This document shows, in pieces, positions 35,270 to 44,022 of a stretch of DNA of 64,000 nt. Below the pieces are notes generated by a model that made no database searches, had not been told where the DNA came from, and was given only the letters and a program-made list of their open reading frames with translations. Position numbers and translations under genes: made by a program. The stretch's first letter is position 1. Each line of letters opens with the position of its first letter. The stretch is from CAZNXJ01 sp964577115 (GTDB lineage Bacteria > Planctomycetota > Planctomycetia > Pirellulales > Pirellulaceae): positions 1 to 64,000 of the forward strand of contig CAZNXJ010000018.1 in NCBI GenBank assembly GCA_964577115.1, in the 5' to 3' direction.

Positions 35270-36352
35270 ATGCGCGGGGAAAGTTCGGTCGAGGCGCCGC
35301 AGCTTTCGATCGTCGTACCGGTTTACAACGAGCGGGACAATCTCGAGCCGCTCGACACCGAACTCCGTTCGGTGCTCGGCACGCTTTCTATTGCGTCCGA
35401 GATTCTCTATGTCAATGATGCCTCGACGGACGGTTCCCATGAGGTGCTCGCGCGGCTCGTCGACCGCGCCGGCGGCGACATTCCGACGCGCGTCGTCCAT
35501 CTTCGGCGTAACTACGGCCAGACCGCGGCGATGTCCGCGGGTTTCGAGCTGGCTCGTGGTCGCGTCATTGTTCCGCTCGACGCCGATGGACAAAACAATC
35601 CGGCCGATATTCCGCGGCTGCTCGCTGAGCTCGAAAAGGGCTACGACGTAGTCAGCGGGTGGCGGCGCGACCGGAAGGATCGAGCGCTGTCGCGGAAGGT
35701 ACCGAGCCGCGTGGCGAACTGGCTGATCGGCAAGGTTTCTGGTGTGCGCCTGCACGATTACGGATGCACGCTGAAGGCTTACCGTGCGGACCTGCTGCAG
35801 CAGCTGCGGCTCTACGGCGAAATGCACCGCTTCATTCCCCTCTATTTGGCGCAGCTTGGTGCGCGCGTCGCCGAGCTGCCGGTCGATCATCGCCCGCGTT
35901 GCCGCGGCACCAGCAAATACGGGCTCAGCCGCATCTACAAAGTCTTTCTCGACCTATTCGTCATCCGCTTCATGACCCGTTATTACGCGCGTCCGATGCA
36001 CTTTTTTGGGCAGGCGGCGATCGGCTTTCTCGCGGCGGCGCTATTCATCTGCTGCCTGATGTTTGTGCTCAAATTCGGCATGCTGCAGTGGATCGGCATC
36101 GACTATCAAGCGCGTTTCGTGCGCACTCCCCTACCCACCGTTGCCGCCACATTGTTTCTCGGCGCTGTCTGTAGCCTCTTCTTCGGCATCCAGGCCGAGG
36201 TGCTCATGCGTGTGCACTTCGAGTCGCGTGGGCATCGGCCGTACGTGGTCGAGGGCGTAACGGATTCGCTTCCGCGCCATCCGCGGCCACGGCTCGCGGA
36301 GATTGCTCGCATCGACGAAGGGCCGATGGCGCCGCGGCGCAGTGCAGCCTAG
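35270..36352 (+). CDS. Family 2 glycosyltransferase with C-terminal membrane helices
   Basis: A 360-residue membrane glycosyltransferase of the polyprenyl-phosphate type (DPM1/GtrB-like). The GT-A domain starts LSIVVPVYNERDNLEPLDTELRSVL, with the metal-binding DADGQNNPADIP and the acceptor-side VSGWRRDRKD. Two hydrophobic helices near the C-terminus (AAIGFLAAALFICCLMFVLKF and PTVAATLFLGAVCSLFFGIQAEVL) anchor it. It probably moves a sugar from a nucleotide sugar to undecaprenyl phosphate. The ATG at 35270 has AAAGGA at good spacing; a TTG at 35153 and an ATG at 35228 would add non-conserved residues. Confidence 0.85.
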   Translation: MRGESSVEAPQLSIVVPVYNERDNLEPLDTELRSVLGTLSIASEILYVNDASTDGSHEVLARLVDRAGGDIPTRVVHLRRNYGQTAAMSAGFELARGRVIVPLDADGQNNPADIPRLLAELEKGYDVVSGWRRDRKDRALSRKVPSRVANWLIGKVSGVRLHDYGCTLKAYRADLLQQLRLYGEMHRFIPLYLAQLGARVAELPVDHRPRCRGTSKYGLSRIYKVFLDLFVIRFMTRYYARPMHFFGQAAIGFLAAALFICCLMFVLKFGMLQWIGIDYQARFVRTPLPTVAATLFLGAVCSLFFGIQAEVLMRVHFESRGHRPYVVEGVTDSLPRHPRPRLAEIARIDEGPMAPRRSAA

Positions 36353-36535
36353 CGTCGTCGAGTCTATCGGCCGCCGCTGCACGCGAGTTGGTTCAAACGC
36401 CTAGCGACCACATGCGGCGGGCGAGTATCTGGTACTTTCTTCGCCCCACGAGGGCGGCTCGCGAAGCCCCGCGGGTCGCCTTACAATCAGCCGGCAACGG
36501 TTCGTCCATTCGCCAGGCTGCGGGGGTTTTGTGAC

Positions 36536-37393
36536 ATGAAGCTTGCTAAGTTCGTTTGCGATGCGCTGGGTCCGGCGACCGGCGTGGTGGAGGAAGACCG
36601 CGTTGTTCCGCTGTGGACGACCGACGGTCCGCTCCGATCGCTCGAACCGATTCTCGAAAGCGACGATCCGGTCTCGATGGCCGATCGCCTGCGCCGCCCG
36701 GACCGCTCGCTGCCACTCGCCGAGGTCACCCTGCGTGCTCCGCTCGATCGCCAGGAAGTTTGGGCGGCTGGTGTGACGTACAAGCGCAGCCGCACGGCGC
36801 GGATGGAGGAATCCGAATCCGCCGCGTCATGCTACGACCGCGTTTATGAATCGCCGCGTCCCGAACTGTTCTTGAAAGCGACAGCGCACCGTGTGTCAGG
36901 CCCCGGTCAGCCGCTCCGGATACGCGCGGACGCCACGTGGAATGTTCCCGAACCCGAATTGACGCTCGTCGCCAACTCGCGAGTCGAGCTGGTGGGATAC
37001 ACGATCGGCAACGACATGAGCTCGCGGGACATCGAAGGTGACAACCCGCTTTATCTGCCTCAGGCCAAAGTTTACAACCAGTGTTGTGGGCTGGGGCCGT
37101 GGATCACGTTGGTCGCCGGCATGCCGCCGCGCAGCGAGATCGGAATTCGCCTTCAAATCCTGCGAGACGGGCATCCGGTATTCGAGGGAGCCACGAGCGT
37201 TTCGGAAATGGCGCGCACCTTCGAGGACCTGCTCGGATGGCTGGCGCGCGATAACAGTTTTCCGCATGGGGTTCTGCTGCTGACAGGTACGGGCATTGTC
37301 CCTGATAGCGAGTTCACGTTGCGAGCCGGCGACGAAGTGCGGATCGCGATCGACGGCATTGGCGAATTGAGCAATCCGGTCGTGCAAGGCTAG
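36536..37393 (+). CDS. Fumarylacetoacetate hydrolase-family protein (AraD1/2-keto-3-deoxypentonate dehydratase-like)
   Basis: A 285-residue FAH-superfamily enzyme. Metal-binding residues appear in PEPELTLV and NDMSSRDIEGDNPLYLPQAKVYNQCCGLGPWI, and the C-terminal GTGIVPDSEFTLRAGDEVRI is typical. Members hydrolyse, dehydrate or decarboxylate 2-keto acids. The next gene encodes a ketoglutarate-semialdehyde dehydrogenase-type enzyme, which points to dehydration of a 2-keto-3-deoxypentonate in an oxidative pentose route. The specific substrate is inferred from that neighbour only. The gap to the dehydrogenase gene is 161 bp. Confidence 0.78.
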   Translation: MKLAKFVCDALGPATGVVEEDRVVPLWTTDGPLRSLEPILESDDPVSMADRLRRPDRSLPLAEVTLRAPLDRQEVWAAGVTYKRSRTARMEESESAASCYDRVYESPRPELFLKATAHRVSGPGQPLRIRADATWNVPEPELTLVANSRVELVGYTIGNDMSSRDIEGDNPLYLPQAKVYNQCCGLGPWITLVAGMPPRSEIGIRLQILRDGHPVFEGATSVSEMARTFEDLLGWLARDNSFPHGVLLLTGTGIVPDSEFTLRAGDEVRIAIDGIGELSNPVVQG

Positions 37394-37554
37394 GCCCTGA
37401 CGGCGCCTGTCGCCGACGTGTGTTTGTGTATTGATCCGACCTCGCTTCCACGCCGCTGTCGCCGGTGCCGACACCGAGTTTGGCCCGAGCGGCGTCGATT
37501 GGCGGGGCTCCACGATTCACCGATGAACCTCGTCTCTACAAAGAAGGAGCGTCC

Positions 37555-39135
37555 ATGAGCGCGCATCCCGTTCTCCTCGGCGGCTACTGGCGTACGGCAC
37601 GCGCAGCCAGTGAGTTCCAGGCGACGAATCCTACGACCGGCGAAAAGCTGGCCGACACGTACCCGCTCAGCACGTGGGACGACTGCGACGAAGCACTCGA
37701 GCACGCGACCGAAGCCGCTCGCGCGCTGCGCGACACGGATCCCGAGCAAATCGCCGCGTTCCTCGAGAACTATGCCGACCGCATCGATGCGCGCAAGGAG
37801 CAGTTGGCCGAGGTGGCTCATCAGGAGACCGCCCTGCCGGTCGCACCGCGGCTGGCGGAGGTCGAGCTTCCGCGCACGACGGGGCAGCTGCGCCAGGCAG
37901 CCGCCGCCGCTCGCGAGGGCTCGTGGAAACTGTCCACGATCGACACGAAGCTCAACATCCGTTCGTGTCTTGCACCAATCGGACCGGTCTGCGTGTTCGG
38001 CCCGAACAACTTTCCGTTTGCATTCAACAGCGTGGCAGGCGGTGACTTCGCGGCCGCCATCGCGGGTGGGAATCCTGTCATTGCGAAGGCTCATACGAGC
38101 CATCCCACGACCACGCGACTATTTGCGGAAGAAGCCCATCAGGCCCTTCAGGAAGTCGGCCTGCACCCGGCCACCGTTCAGCTGCTATACCGCGTGAGCC
38201 ATTCGGACGGCGAGCGGCTTGTATCGGATGCTCGCGTTGGCGCTACGGCGTACACTGGCAGCCGCGAAGCCGGCCTCAAGCTCAAGCGTGCCGCCGACTC
38301 GGCGGGACGGCTGATCTATTTGGAACTGTCGAGCATCAATCCCGTCGTCATCCTGCCGGGGGCGCTGGCCGAGCGGGGAGAGCAGATCGCTGACGAGTTC
38401 ACCGCCAGCTGCCTGATGGGTGCCGGACAGTTCTGCACGAATCCGGGCATAGTCATACTTCTCGCCGGTCCCGATACCGATGCCTTCATCGCTCGCGCGA
38501 CGAGTCGCTTCGAACAATCTCCGGTCTCGACGCTGCTGTCCGAAGGTGTGCTGAAGAATCTGATTCATAGCCTAGCAACGCTCGAACGTGCCGGAGCTGC
38601 GGTGCTGACGGGTAACGTACCGGGCGGCGGGAAAGGCTACTGCCACGCGAATACGCTGCTGAAGGTGACTGGCGAGCAGTTCCTCGACCAGCCGTTTGCC
38701 ATGCAGACGGAGGCCTTTGGAAACAGTTCGCTTTTGATCGTGGCCAACGATATGGCGGAAGCGACCGCTGTCATCTCGCACCTGGAAGGCAGCTTGACCG
38801 GCTGTGTTTACTCGGCGACCACCGGCGAAGACGACGAGCTCTATAATCAATTGGTTCCGCTCCTGCGGCCGCGCGTCGGCCGCTTGCTGAACGACAAAAT
38901 GCCTACCGGGGTCGCGGTCAGCCCGGCCATGAACCATGGCGGCCCCTATCCGGCCACGGGCCATCCTGGGTTCACGGCCGTGGGCATCCCCGCATCGATG
39001 CGCCGCTTCGCCGCGCTGCACTGTTACGACAACGTCCGGCCCCATCGTTTGCCACCCGAATTGCAGGATAAGAATCCCAACGGCCGGATGTGGCGTTCGA
39101 TCGACGGCGAGTGGACGCGGGGCGACGTGGGATAA
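37555..39135 (+). CDS. Aldehyde dehydrogenase, 2,5-dioxovalerate (alpha-ketoglutarate semialdehyde) dehydrogenase type
   Basis: A 526-residue NAD(P)-dependent aldehyde dehydrogenase. Landmarks: cofactor region GPVCVFGPNNFPFAFNSVAGGDFAAAIAGGNPVIAKAH, the catalytic Cys294 in MGAGQFCTNPG, the general-base Glu in IYLELSSINPV, and the C-terminal NDKMPTGVAVSPAMNHGGPYPATGHPGFTAVG that is specific to the ketoglutarate semialdehyde group. It would produce 2-oxoglutarate, the final step of Weimberg-type pentose or hexarate oxidation. ATG at 37555 follows AAGGAG. Same direction as the FAH-family gene and probably functionally paired with it. Confidence 0.88.
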   Translation: MSAHPVLLGGYWRTARAASEFQATNPTTGEKLADTYPLSTWDDCDEALEHATEAARALRDTDPEQIAAFLENYADRIDARKEQLAEVAHQETALPVAPRLAEVELPRTTGQLRQAAAAAREGSWKLSTIDTKLNIRSCLAPIGPVCVFGPNNFPFAFNSVAGGDFAAAIAGGNPVIAKAHTSHPTTTRLFAEEAHQALQEVGLHPATVQLLYRVSHSDGERLVSDARVGATAYTGSREAGLKLKRAADSAGRLIYLELSSINPVVILPGALAERGEQIADEFTASCLMGAGQFCTNPGIVILLAGPDTDAFIARATSRFEQSPVSTLLSEGVLKNLIHSLATLERAGAAVLTGNVPGGGKGYCHANTLLKVTGEQFLDQPFAMQTEAFGNSSLLIVANDMAEATAVISHLEGSLTGCVYSATTGEDDELYNQLVPLLRPRVGRLLNDKMPTGVAVSPAMNHGGPYPATGHPGFTAVGIPASMRRFAALHCYDNVRPHRLPPELQDKNPNGRMWRSIDGEWTRGDVG

Positions 39136-39428
39136 TTCCCCGGCCGTACTTCCCACCCACCGTGAGTGCGCGCGGGGCCGGTAGGGCACAGGTTCGGATA
39201 GCGTCGGCTGCGCCATTCCGGCATAATAGATCGAGTTCCACGAGCGGATGCTCGTCGCGGTGTCGATTGCGCCCGCGCCGCCGGCGTCACCGGACGACTT
39301 CTAGCGGACCGGGCATGACGAGTGCTCATGAACATCTCTGCTTACTGAATATGAATGAGTAGCGATTTGGGACAGCCAAACGGCGACGCGCAGGTGTGAC
39401 GGCGCTGGTGTCTGATGAGGGAAGACGT
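39136..39428. other. Intergenic stretch without recognised gene
   Basis: 293 bp between the aldehyde dehydrogenase and TPR genes. I see no tRNA, convincing small gene or strong hairpin here. Confidence 0.4.
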
Positions 39429-41090
39429 ATGCGCAAGAATGGAAGACTCTGCTTCACAGGTATCCGAGCCACCTTGGGGCTGGCCCTGCTCGCCACGCTA
39501 TTCGCCACGATGCCGGCCGGCGCACAACCCGCGTCGAACGCCGGACAGGATGAACTAGACCGCGCGACCGAGCTGCACCTAGCGGCTCAGTCACTTCGCG
39601 ACCTGGAAGAAGTTATCGCGCTGTGCGAACGCGCGCTACGCAAAGGGCTCGATGCCGATAATCAAAAGCTCGCGCATCAGCTCGCCGCATCCTGCCTCTA
39701 TCAACGTGGTTCGACGATCGCAGCCGCGATCGTCAACACGGAACGCGCAACGCCTCGCTGGCCGCAGCTCCGCGAGATCGCGCTGAACGACCTCGAGCGG
39801 GCTGTGGAGCACAGCCCCGAGTTGACCGAGGCCTACGAGTTGATCTGCAAGCTAGCGCTATTACCGGACGGCGATCGCGAACAGGGGCTCAAGGCGGCCA
39901 GCAAACTGATTGAGCTTCGTGCCACGGAAAACGAAGAGCTCGCCGAGGCCTATCTGCTGCGAGCCCGTTTCCGCGATGATCCCGAACAGCGGCTCGCGGA
40001 CCTCGATGCCGCCGCGCAGGCCGACCCAGAGAACGTCGAAATCTGGAAGGCCCGTGCCTCGTTGCTGTACGAAAACGGCGAGTTCGAGAAGGCGGCGGAC
40101 GCGTTCCGCAAGCTCGTCGAACAATCGCCCGAGGATCCGATGCTCCATCTCGCGCTCGCCGAAACCCTGGCCAAGGAAGAAGGCAAGCACGAGGAAGCCA
40201 TCGAGCACATCGAGAAGGCCATCGAGCTTGAGCCGCAATCGACGCGCGGTCACTTGCTGCGTGCGCAGCTCGAGGCCGCTCGCGATAATCTCGACGCCGC
40301 TTTCGAGAGCCTCGACGCGGCGCTGAAGATCGATCCGGCGGACATTACCGCTCTGTTGCTGCGAAGCGAAATGCGGCTGTACAAAGGGGATTACACAGCC
40401 GCTCGAGAAGACGTCGAAAAGGCCATGAATGCTCGGCCCGGATTGGTCGTCGGCTATCTGCTACGCAGCCGGATCAGTGCTGCGGAGAAAAAGTTCGATG
40501 AAGCGATCCGCGACATGAAGACGCTCATTCAGAGCGACCCGAACAATTCCGATTACCAATTGCAGCTCGCTTACTACTACAACGCCGACGAGCGTCCTCG
40601 GAAGGCGATCGAGCTGCTCACGGAGATTATCGAGAACAATGCAGAAAACTGGCGAGCCCTTCGTGCTCGGGGCGATGCGTTGCTGAGCATCGGCAAGCAC
40701 GCGGAGGCCATCGCCGACTACGAAGCGGCGCTCCAGATCCAGCCGGAAGATAGCGGGTTACTGAACAACCTGGCGTGGGTGCTGGCCACCAGCCCCGAAG
40801 ACGGCCTGCGAGACGGGCAGCGCTCTATCGAGCTAGCGACGAAGGCCTGCGAGCTGACCGATTACAAGGAAGCCCACATCCTCAGCACTCTCGCGTCAGG
40901 CTACGCCGAAACCGAGCAATGGGAAAAGGCCGTCGAGTATTCCCGCAAGGCGGTCGAGCTCGGCGAAGGCGAAATGAAAGAACAACTTCAGAAAGAGCTA
41001 GAAAGCTATCTGATGAAAAAGCCTTGGCGCGAGAAGCAGGACGTTAAAGAGAAGCCGGAGATCGATCGCCGGAATCTGCTCGAAACTTAA
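39429..41090 (+). CDS. Secreted TPR-repeat protein
   Basis: A 553-residue protein with a signal peptide (basic MRKNGRLCFTGIRA, hydrophobic core, cleavage near AGAQP) followed by tetratricopeptide repeats over most of the chain, for example ENVEIWKARASLLYENGEFEKAADAFRKLVEQSPEDP, AITALLLRSEMRLYKGDYTAAREDVEKAMNARP-type units and NWRALRARGDALLSIGKHAEAIADYEAALQIQPED. TPRs form a protein-binding superhelix; no catalytic domain is attached. The ATG at 39429 follows GAGGGA; a GTG at 39396 is a poorer choice. Confidence 0.87.
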   Translation: MRKNGRLCFTGIRATLGLALLATLFATMPAGAQPASNAGQDELDRATELHLAAQSLRDLEEVIALCERALRKGLDADNQKLAHQLAASCLYQRGSTIAAAIVNTERATPRWPQLREIALNDLERAVEHSPELTEAYELICKLALLPDGDREQGLKAASKLIELRATENEELAEAYLLRARFRDDPEQRLADLDAAAQADPENVEIWKARASLLYENGEFEKAADAFRKLVEQSPEDPMLHLALAETLAKEEGKHEEAIEHIEKAIELEPQSTRGHLLRAQLEAARDNLDAAFESLDAALKIDPADITALLLRSEMRLYKGDYTAAREDVEKAMNARPGLVVGYLLRSRISAAEKKFDEAIRDMKTLIQSDPNNSDYQLQLAYYYNADERPRKAIELLTEIIENNAENWRALRARGDALLSIGKHAEAIADYEAALQIQPEDSGLLNNLAWVLATSPEDGLRDGQRSIELATKACELTDYKEAHILSTLASGYAETEQWEKAVEYSRKAVELGEGEMKEQLQKELESYLMKKPWREKQDVKEKPEIDRRNLLET

Positions 41091-41123
41091 TCCGGCCCCC
41101 GTTCTTTCGTGCCAAGGGATCTC

Positions 41124-41681
41124 ATGAATCGCGAACAGGCATGGCAGCTTGTCTGCGAATACACGCAGGGCGAAAGCCTGCGCCGCCATATGCTGTGTGT
41201 CGAGGCGGCGATGCGCGCCTATGCCGAGAAGTTCGGCGAGGACGTCGAAAAATGGGGCATCGTCGGACTCCTTCACGACTTTGATTACGAACGCTGGCCC
41301 GATCCGCCCGACCATCCGCTCCGCGGCGCGGAGATTCTCGCCGAGCGTGGTTACCCCAGCGACGTGATCTATGCGATTAAGAGCCACGCCGACTATCTCC
41401 CGGATTGCCCGCGCGTCTCGCGGCTCGATAAGACACTCTACGCTTGCGACGAGCTGTCCGGCTTCATCACGGCCGTAGCCGCCGTGCGTCCTGAGGGTCT
41501 CGTGGGCATGCAGGCGTCGAGTGTTCGCAAGAAGATGAAGCAAAAGAGCTTCGCCGCGGCCGTCAAGCGCGAAGACATCGTTCGGGGCGCAGAGGATCTA
41601 GGCGTCGAGCTGAACGAGCACATTCAGTTCGTGATCGACGCGATCGCACGCAGCGAACAGCAGCGCGCAAACGGCGGATAG
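41124..41681 (+). CDS. HD-domain hydrolase
   Basis: A 185-residue cytosolic protein of the HDIG type. Metal ligands are visible as H (SLRRHMLCVEAAM), HD (GIVGLLHDFDYERW), H (HPLRGAEILAERGYP) and H/D (AIKSHADYL), with a later D in LYACDELSGF. Such small HD proteins act as phosphohydrolases on nucleotides or related substrates; the substrate is not known here. An ATG at 41124 follows AAGGG; a GTG at 41109 would add five residues. It follows the TPR gene by 33 bp and could be cotranscribed. Confidence 0.85.
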   Translation: MNREQAWQLVCEYTQGESLRRHMLCVEAAMRAYAEKFGEDVEKWGIVGLLHDFDYERWPDPPDHPLRGAEILAERGYPSDVIYAIKSHADYLPDCPRVSRLDKTLYACDELSGFITAVAAVRPEGLVGMQASSVRKKMKQKSFAAAVKREDIVRGAEDLGVELNEHIQFVIDAIARSEQQRANGG

Positions 41682-41714
41682 AGCTCAAGAATTTCGATCT
41701 TTGTCGGCGGCGCG

Positions 41715-42812
41715 TTACCACTTGGTCAAAGGGTTCACGCGCGTTTCGAGCGGCATGGGGACGCGCTGGCCGAGCCGGTGGGATTCGAACACCGAGCTGA
41801 TCATGGCGATCGTGGCACGCCCTTCATAGACGTTACATTCGGGCAGCCGGTCCTCCGCGATCGCCGATAGCAGATCACGGCAGGCGGCGATGTTGCCGGC
41901 GTGGAGCCCGCCGTCGGGCAGCGGTTCGTCCTTACCTGGCCCCTGGGAACTGATCGGAACCCACTTGGCATTCGAACGGCCGGGCGACCACGCGGGATCG
42001 GCCAGGTAGTAAGCAGCCGGCAAGTACCCGGTCTGGACCTCAATGACGCCCTTCGTGCCAAAGATCTGAAGACCAAACCGGTTTCCGTCAGCATTGCGGC
42101 GGGAGCCGAAATAGGCAGTGATGCCGTCATCGAGTCCCCACATGGCGTGAAGCTGATCGCCTACCAGCGGCCCGATGCCTTCGTTGCCTTCCACCACGTC
42201 CTGCTTTTCGGCCGGGCGCCCTTCTTGAAGCACCTCCGCAAAGCACCATCGCGGCTCGCCACCAAAGTGGTGAATCAGGTTCATGATGTGGCTGCCGAGC
42301 ACCCACAGATCTTCACCGCCGCCGCGCGCATCCTCCTTACCGCGCCCGCGCATCTCGAGCACATCCCCGATCATGCCTTCCTCGATCATGCAGCGGATCA
42401 CGTGCAGCTTCGGGCTGTAGCGAGTTTGGTGGGCGAGCGCGAGCTTGACGTTCTTCTCCTTGCAGGCCGCCACGATTTCGTCGGCCTCTTCGAGCGAGCG
42501 GCAGAACGGCTTTTCCATATAAATGTGGCACCCACGCTCGGCGGCTGCCAGCGCCATGTCGCGATGCTGATCAATCCAGCGCGGGCCGATGGCCACGATA
42601 TCCGGCTGGACCTTGTCGAGCATCTCGCGGTAGTCGGCAAACGCCTCAGAAGCACTCAGCCGCTGAACCGCCTGAGCTCTCCCTTGCTCGTCCGCATCCG
42701 CCACGGCGACGATTTTGCATTCGGGCAGCTCGAGCCAGACAGTATCGATCCCGTGCCCGTAGTTCCCGCGGCCCGTGCTGCCGATAACTGCAATCCGATA
42801 GCTCGCTGACAT
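41715..42812 (-). CDS. Gfo/Idh/MocA-family oxidoreductase
   Basis: A 365-residue NAD(P)-dependent sugar or polyol dehydrogenase-type protein. The dinucleotide-binding N-terminus reads RIAVIGSTGRGNYGHGIDTVW, and the catalytic EKP motif is in IYMEKPFCRSLEEADEIV. The C-terminal beta-sheet domain starts near LHVIRCMIEEGMIGDV. No signal peptide, so it is cytosolic, unlike the Tat-exported relative at 51202. It is the last gene of a probable three-gene run (rhamnulokinase, oxidoreductase, oxidoreductase). ATG at 42812. Confidence 0.86.
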   Translation of the reverse strand: MSASYRIAVIGSTGRGNYGHGIDTVWLELPECKIVAVADADEQGRAQAVQRLSASEAFADYREMLDKVQPDIVAIGPRWIDQHRDMALAAAERGCHIYMEKPFCRSLEEADEIVAACKEKNVKLALAHQTRYSPKLHVIRCMIEEGMIGDVLEMRGRGKEDARGGGEDLWVLGSHIMNLIHHFGGEPRWCFAEVLQEGRPAEKQDVVEGNEGIGPLVGDQLHAMWGLDDGITAYFGSRRNADGNRFGLQIFGTKGVIEVQTGYLPAAYYLADPAWSPGRSNAKWVPISSQGPGKDEPLPDGGLHAGNIAACRDLLSAIAEDRLPECNVYEGRATIAMISSVFESHRLGQRVPMPLETRVNPLTKW

Positions 42813-42912
42813 GTCGCGGCTCCTCGTCGTGGAACGACAGCTTAAGATACACCCACTTGAGATTCGTACTGCGTTGACGTTGTACGCCGAGTCGCCACGC
42901 TGGCGGTGTGCG

Positions 42913-43956
42913 TCACACGGCCACGGGCCGCCCGCTCTGTACCGACTCGGTCTGGCGATGACAGAGCACGATGGCGTCCCGCGCGTACGCGCCGGACAGG
43001 ATGGGCGAAGGCGTGTTCTCGGCAACCGAACGGCGAACTTCCTCGACTTCGTGATAGAACGCCTGGAGTGGATCGCCCGCTTCGAGTTCCGGCCGAGTCG
43101 CGTTGCCGTCGGCGTCGTACACGGTTAGCGGCATCAACAGTTCGGCGTTCTGCCCGACCACCGCGAACTCGTACTGTAGCGTCGCTCGCTCAAAGTGTAC
43201 TTCAAAACCGTGCGTGAACGGGCGGCCCTGCTGCTGGATCACGCCGCTAACCGCGGTGACAACAAGCGTCGGATCGGAGAAGCCGAACAGCGTCGCCGCA
43301 TACTCGACGACCTCACCCCGCATGCGGCCACGGCTGGTAACTTCGGTCGGCTTGCCGAATAGCAGCCGGATGAAGTGCGCGTCATGAACGTGCAGATCGA
43401 CGAGCGGCCCACCGACGCGCTGGGGATCATAGAAGTCGCTGATCCAGGTCGGATCCGAGATGACGCGTTTGAAGGTGCCGCCCAGCAGCTTGCCGTAGGT
43501 CTGCTGCTGAGCGACCTGGAGCACATGTGTGTATTCAGGAAAGAACGGGAGTACCTGGCCGATCATCAGCAACTTGCCCGCGGCTTCGGCGGCCGTCACC
43601 ATCTCGTCGCACTGCTCGGTCGTCAGCGCCATCGGCTTCTCGACGAACACATGCTTCCCCGCCTTCAGCGCGCGCAGCGCAGCGTCGGCATGCAGGTGCG
43701 GCGGCAGGCAGACGTCGACTACGTCAATTTCGGGGTCGGCCAGCAGTTGTTCGATATCGCGGTAGGTATGTACGCCGGTCAGGTCCACCTGGTCTCCGGG
43801 AGGTCCAAAGTTGCCCTGGATGCCGCGCCAGTCACCGGCCAGTTTCTTCGGATCGCGCGTGCAGATCGCTGTCACCTGAATCCCGGTTACATGCTGATAG
43901 GCGAGCCAGTGAATCCAGCCCATGAACCCAATTCCGACGATGCCCACTCGCACCAT
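42913..43956 (-). CDS. Gfo/Idh/MocA-family oxidoreductase
   Basis: A 347-residue cytosolic oxidoreductase of the same superfamily as the next gene. Nucleotide-binding motif GIVGIGFMGWIHWLAYQH, the catalytic EKP in HVFVEKPMALTTEQCDEMV, and the C-terminal domain with VGGPLVDLHVHDAHFIRLLFG, which places a catalytic-type D-x2-H pair as in inositol and glucose-fructose oxidoreductases. It probably acts on a sugar or polyol metabolite handled with the adjacent kinase. It lies 66 bp after the rhamnulokinase gene and 100 bp before the second oxidoreductase. Confidence 0.87.
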   Translation of the reverse strand: MVRVGIVGIGFMGWIHWLAYQHVTGIQVTAICTRDPKKLAGDWRGIQGNFGPPGDQVDLTGVHTYRDIEQLLADPEIDVVDVCLPPHLHADAALRALKAGKHVFVEKPMALTTEQCDEMVTAAEAAGKLLMIGQVLPFFPEYTHVLQVAQQQTYGKLLGGTFKRVISDPTWISDFYDPQRVGGPLVDLHVHDAHFIRLLFGKPTEVTSRGRMRGEVVEYAATLFGFSDPTLVVTAVSGVIQQQGRPFTHGFEVHFERATLQYEFAVVGQNAELLMPLTVYDADGNATRPELEAGDPLQAFYHEVEEVRRSVAENTPSPILSGAYARDAIVLCHRQTESVQSGRPVAV

Positions 43957-44022
43957 ATTTGACTCCTCGTGTCCTCGCGGTTGCCGCTCGTTGATAGTGT
44001 TGTCTTGCCCGTCGCACCGCCG

